Source: Streptomyces xanthophaeus | Lineage (GTDB): Bacteria > Actinomycetota > Actinomycetes > Streptomycetales > Streptomycetaceae | Assembly: GCF_000725805.1 (NCBI RefSeq) | Contig: NZ_JOFT01000009.1 | Span: 189,486-253,485, forward strand | Length of the DNA stretch: 64,000 nucleotides | Direction of reading: 5' to 3' | The notes under the pieces: generated by a model | Seen by the model: only the letters and a program-made list of their open reading frames with translations | Told to the model about the DNA's origin: nothing | Database searches by the model: none | Part shown: positions 59,515 to 64,000 of the stretch, piece after piece | Layout of the letters: every line of letters begins with the position of its first letter | How positions within the stretch are numbered: position 1 is the first letter of the stretch | Translations under genes and position numbers: made by a program

Positions 59515-60176
59515 TCAGCCCTTGTCGGGGGCATCCGCGTCCTTGTCCGAGGGCGCTTCGCCCTCCGCGGACTCGGACTTGGGGGCCGCGCCCGGCTGGG
59601 GCTCGGCCACCGCGACCCGTGCGGGACGGATCGTGCGCTCGCCGATCCGGTACCCGGGCTGCAGGATCGCCACGCAGGTCGTCTCGGTGACGTCCGGCGC
59701 GTACGAGTGCATCAGGGCCTCGTGGATCGTCGGGTCGAAGGGCTCGCCCTCCTTGCCGAACTGCTGGAGGCCCATCTTGGCGGCGACCGTCTCCAGGGAT
59801 TCGGCCACCGACTTGAAACCGCCCACCAGCTCGCCATGTTCCCGCGCCCGGCCGATGTCGTCCAGGGTCGGGAGCAGCTCGCTCAGCAGGGACGCGACCG
59901 CGATCTCCTTGACGGTGATCCGGTCCCGCTCCACGCGGCGACGGTAGTTCTGGTACTCCGCCTGGAGCCGCTGGAGGTCCGCGGTGCGCTCGGAGAGCGC
60001 CGTACGGGCCTGGTCCAGCTGCGCCAGCAGCGCCGTCTCCTGGCCGATGGCCTCTGCTGCGTCCCCGGCCGGGGCCGCCTCACCCTCCTTGGAGGAGTCG
60101 GCGGCCTTCGGCTCGTCGGTCGTGCCGTCGGCGGGGACTTCGGGCTTCTCGTCGAAACCCGGGGTCTCCTCCGACA

Positions 60177-60177
<1 letters not shown>
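59515..60177 (-). CDS. grpE: nucleotide exchange factor GrpE
   Basis: The 220-residue protein overlaps the dnaK stop by one base (TGATG). An acidic disordered N-terminus (about 1-50) is followed by the long dimer helix (LAQLDQARTALSERTADLQR, LQAEYQNYRRRVERDR) and the beta domain (GEPFDPTIHEALMHSYAPDV, CVAILQPGYRIGERTIRPAR). GrpE releases ADP from DnaK. The C-terminal acidic tail is longer than in E. coli, as usual in Streptomyces. Confidence 0.96.
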
Positions 60178-62119
<1,942 letters not shown>

Positions 62120-62243
62120 CTTTAGGTAGCCCTTACGCGCAACCTGGGCCCTCGGAGGCAGCGCCGCACCCGAACGGGTTCGGCCGCAGCACCCGGCCGC
62201 GCGGCGCCCCGGGGCCGCCGCCGCCGTCCGGCAACGTGCTGGC

Positions 62244-62786
62244 ATGCCTCTGCTGCTCACGCTCCCCGCCCGGCCGGGAATCCTGCCCCCCAGGCCCCCG
62301 GCCAAGCGGGTGATCGACCTCGCCGCCTCGCTGGTCCTGCTGGCCGCATGCGCGGTGCCGCTGCTGCTTGCCGCCGGTCTGCTCTACGCGGCCGGACGCG
62401 GGCGCACCCCGGTCCTCGTACGGGAGCGGGCCTGCGGACTGGGCGGGCAGCCCTTCCGCACCTGGCGTCTGCACACGGACGGCGCGGGGCGCGTCGGCGC
62501 CGCCCTGGAACGCTGCGCCCTCGACGGCCTGCCGCAGCTGCTGAACGTGGTGCGGGGCGAGATGTCGCTGGTCGGACCGTGCCCGCGGACCGGCGCCGAC
62601 CGGCCCGAGCGGCTCCTCGTACGGCCCGGAATGACCGGGCTGTGGCAGGTCAGCGCACGCTCCGACCTGCCCTGGGAGGAAATGGCCCTGCTCGACCGGC
62701 ATTATGTGGAGAACCACTGGCTCGGAATGGACCTGGCAATCCTGGCGCAAACCCCTCTGGCGGCCTACCGGCAAAGGCATGCCTGA
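62244..62786 (+). CDS. short bacterial sugar transferase (undecaprenyl-phosphate glycosylphosphotransferase C-terminal domain)
   Basis: The 180 residues carry PAKRVIDLAASLVLLAACAV (membrane re-entrant helix), VLVRERACGLGGQPFRTWRL, LDGLPQLLNVVRGEMSLVGP and VRPGMTGLWQVSARSDLPWE, matching the catalytic domain of WcaJ-type enzymes that move a sugar-1-phosphate to undecaprenyl phosphate. The usual DELPQL reads DGLPQL. There is no N-terminal membrane domain, as in PglC-like minimal enzymes. It is divergent from dnaK. No glycan-synthesis cluster follows, so its pathway is unknown. Confidence 0.8.
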   Translation: MPLLLTLPARPGILPPRPPAKRVIDLAASLVLLAACAVPLLLAAGLLYAAGRGRTPVLVRERACGLGGQPFRTWRLHTDGAGRVGAALERCALDGLPQLLNVVRGEMSLVGPCPRTGADRPERLLVRPGMTGLWQVSARSDLPWEEMALLDRHYVENHWLGMDLAILAQTPLAAYRQRHA

Positions 62787-62847
62787 GCGACGCAGATCAC
62801 CGCACGCTCGGCTACATTGCGGCGTCGGGAATGGGTAACCTCAAGCC

Positions 62848-62877
62848 TTGACTTCATAAGCTACTGATCAGTAAGTT
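62848..62877 (+). promoter_or_regulatory. promoter with 12-bp operator TACTGATCAGTA upstream of the iron-sulfur protein gene
   Basis: TTGACT (62848-62853) and TAAGTT (62872-62877) are 18 bases apart and resemble a sigma-70 promoter ending 19 bases before the ATG. The perfect palindrome TACTGATCAGTA (62862-62873) lies in the spacer and touches the -10. TetR-family regulators of fatty acid catabolism in actinobacteria use TACTNNNNAGTA-like sites, so such a repressor is likely. Confidence 0.65.
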
Positions 62878-62896
62878 CCGCCCGAGGAGCCCGCCC

Positions 62897-64000
62897 ATGC
62901 AACTCGCCGCGATCATCGTGTCGCTGGTCCTGACCGTGGTCGGCGTCGCGCTGTTCACCCGGGCCATCGCGCAGATCTACCGGTTCGTCCAGATCGGCCA
63001 GCCCGTCCCGGCAGGCAGCCGCACGGACGACCCGAAGGCCCGTTCCGTCACCCTCGTCAGGGAATTCCTCGGCCACAGCCGGATGAACCGCTGGGGCATC
63101 GTCGGCTTCGCACACTGGTTCGTCGCCATCGGCTTCCTGACCCTGCCGCCCACGCTGGCGCAGGCGTACGGACAGCTCTTCGAGGCGGACTACCTGCTGC
63201 CGCTCGTCGGCGAGTGGCTGCCCTTCGAGTTCTACACCGAGTTCATCGGCCTGATGACCGTCGTGGGCATCCTCGTCCTGATGGCGATCCGCCTGCTCAA
63301 CCTGCCCTCGCGACCGGGCCGCAAGTCGCGCTTCGCGGGCTCGAAGTCCCGGCAGGCGTACTTCGTCGAGTACGTGATCCTCACCATCGGCCTCGTGATC
63401 CTGACGCTGCGCGGCCTCGAGGGCGCGATCCACCACGTGGACGGCTACGAGCTCGCGTACTTCGCCTCGTACCCGCTGGTGCTCGCCTTCGACGGTCTCT
63501 CGCTCGGCACCCTGCAGAACGTCATCTACTTCACGGCGATGATCAAGATCAGCGTCTCGATGATCTGGATGATCGTGGTCGGCCTCAACACCAACATGGG
63601 TGTGGCCTGGCACCGGTTCCTGGGCTTCCCGAACATCTGGTTCAAGCGGAACGCCGACGGCGCCTCGGCGCTGGGCGCGCTGCTGCCGATGACCAGTGGT
63701 GGCAAGGAGATCGATTTCGAGGATCCGGGTGAGGACGACGTCTTCGGCGTCTCGCAGGTCGAGCAGTTCTCCTGGAAGGGCATCCTCGACTTCTCCACGT
63801 GCACCGAGTGCGGCCGCTGCCAGTCGCAGTGCCCCGCCTGGAACACCGGCAAGCCGCTTTCCCCGAAGCTCCTGATCATGTCCCTGCGTGACCACGCGCA
63901 CGCCAAGGCCCCGTATCTGCTGGCGGGTGGCGGCAAGGACATGGAGGGCAATGAGAAGGCGACGGCGGAGCAGCTGAAGGACGTTCCCGCGGCTGCGCTG
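62897..64000 (+). CDS. membrane-bound iron-sulfur reductase, EtfD-like (3' end cut off)
   Basis: The ATG at 62897 with GAGGAG opens a frame running to the window end (368 codons, no stop). Five or so membrane helices (LAAIIVSLVLTVVGVALFTR, WGIVGFAHWFVAIGFLTLPP, FIGLMTVVGILVLMAIRLLN, YVILTIGLVILTLRG, FTAMIKISVSMIWMIVVGL) precede a 4Fe-4S motif CTECGRCQSQCPAWN with Cys at 302, 305, 308 and 312. This matches the N-terminal part of EtfD-type proteins (M. tuberculosis Rv0338c), which take electrons from ETF during fatty acid oxidation to the quinone pool. The call depends on the family match. The C-terminal part is not in view. Confidence 0.85.
   Translation, partial: MQLAAIIVSLVLTVVGVALFTRAIAQIYRFVQIGQPVPAGSRTDDPKARSVTLVREFLGHSRMNRWGIVGFAHWFVAIGFLTLPPTLAQAYGQLFEADYLLPLVGEWLPFEFYTEFIGLMTVVGILVLMAIRLLNLPSRPGRKSRFAGSKSRQAYFVEYVILTIGLVILTLRGLEGAIHHVDGYELAYFASYPLVLAFDGLSLGTLQNVIYFTAMIKISVSMIWMIVVGLNTNMGVAWHRFLGFPNIWFKRNADGASALGALLPMTSGGKEIDFEDPGEDDVFGVSQVEQFSWKGILDFSTCTECGRCQSQCPAWNTGKPLSPKLLIMSLRDHAHAKAPYLLAGGGKDMEGNEKATAEQLKDVPAAAL

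Overview
The window is high-GC actinobacterial DNA and almost certainly from Streptomyces. The signs are strong third-position GC, many GTG and TTG starts, long chains of overlapping genes, Hanks-type kinases, a cytochrome P450, DUF families typical of the genus, a near-total lack of TTA codons, and a dnaK-grpE-dnaJ-hspR operon with HspR (HAIR) operators. From memory, the gene order follows the central, oriC-proximal core of the S. coelicolor chromosome (about ask/asd through recR, purA, fba, pyrE, clpB and dnaK). A perfect parS site at 40633-40648 and a DnaA-box pair inside the P450 gene fit that location. No rRNA, tRNA, insertion sequence, prophage or CRISPR array was seen.

Layout. 1-5.4 kb: a cut-off PucR-type regulator, a DM13 protein, small hypotheticals (one with a DST tandem repeat), an HD-domain protein and cytosine deaminase. 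5.5-8.3 kb: an S9 peptidase and SURF1. 8.3-12.7 kb: an ECF-like sigma factor with a membrane partner, then aspartokinase overlapping an unusual aspartate-semialdehyde dehydrogenase. 12.7-16.2 kb: DUF5063, recR, ybaB, an orphan SLATT protein and a hypothetical. 16.2-22.7 kb: a GntR regulator, a class III aminotransferase, a DJ-1/MarR pair with palindromic operators, a Ser/Thr kinase and an NTF2-like protein. 22.8-29.3 kb: a hydrolase-acyltransferase-two-component operon followed by a paralogous two-component pair. 29.4-33.5 kb: P450, a membrane protein, a lipid-kinase-like protein with altered active-site loops, and purA. 33.5-38.8 kb: a kinase-ricin lectin fusion with a TTA second codon, and the tryptophan to kynurenine genes. 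38.9-44.8 kb: DUF3151, fba, parS, pyrE, an epimerase-like protein, an SRPBCC protein and a membrane spermidine-synthase-like enzyme. 44.9-52.5 kb: DUF2617, a Cys/Gly/Ser-rich small protein, an aminotransferase, an ABC transporter, a secreted protein, a PIG-V-like mannosyltransferase and a YbjN protein. 52.6-62.1 kb: the heat-shock region (clpB; dnaK-grpE-dnaJ-hspR), flanking a compact three-gene accessory locus. 62.2-64 kb: a short sugar transferase and the start of an EtfD-like iron-sulfur protein.

How genes work together. HspR, encoded at the end of the dnaK operon, is expected to repress both that operon and clpB through HAIR elements visible upstream of each. KynA, KynU and probably the adjacent alpha/beta hydrolase form the tryptophan to anthranilate route. 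Ask and Asd overlap by ATGA and would feed aspartate-family amino acids. The two tandem two-component systems share an extracellular-loop motif and a GGTAGTAC promoter 8-mer, suggesting duplication and related regulation.

The most unusual locus is 55.9-57.7 kb, between clpB and hspR. A regulator diverges from a gene for a membrane-targeted peptide carrying four DTGWT repeats. That gene overlaps one for a small protein that looks like a ring-hydroxylase N-terminus without its Rieske histidine ligands. Its function is unknown and it is the best candidate for an undescribed system here.
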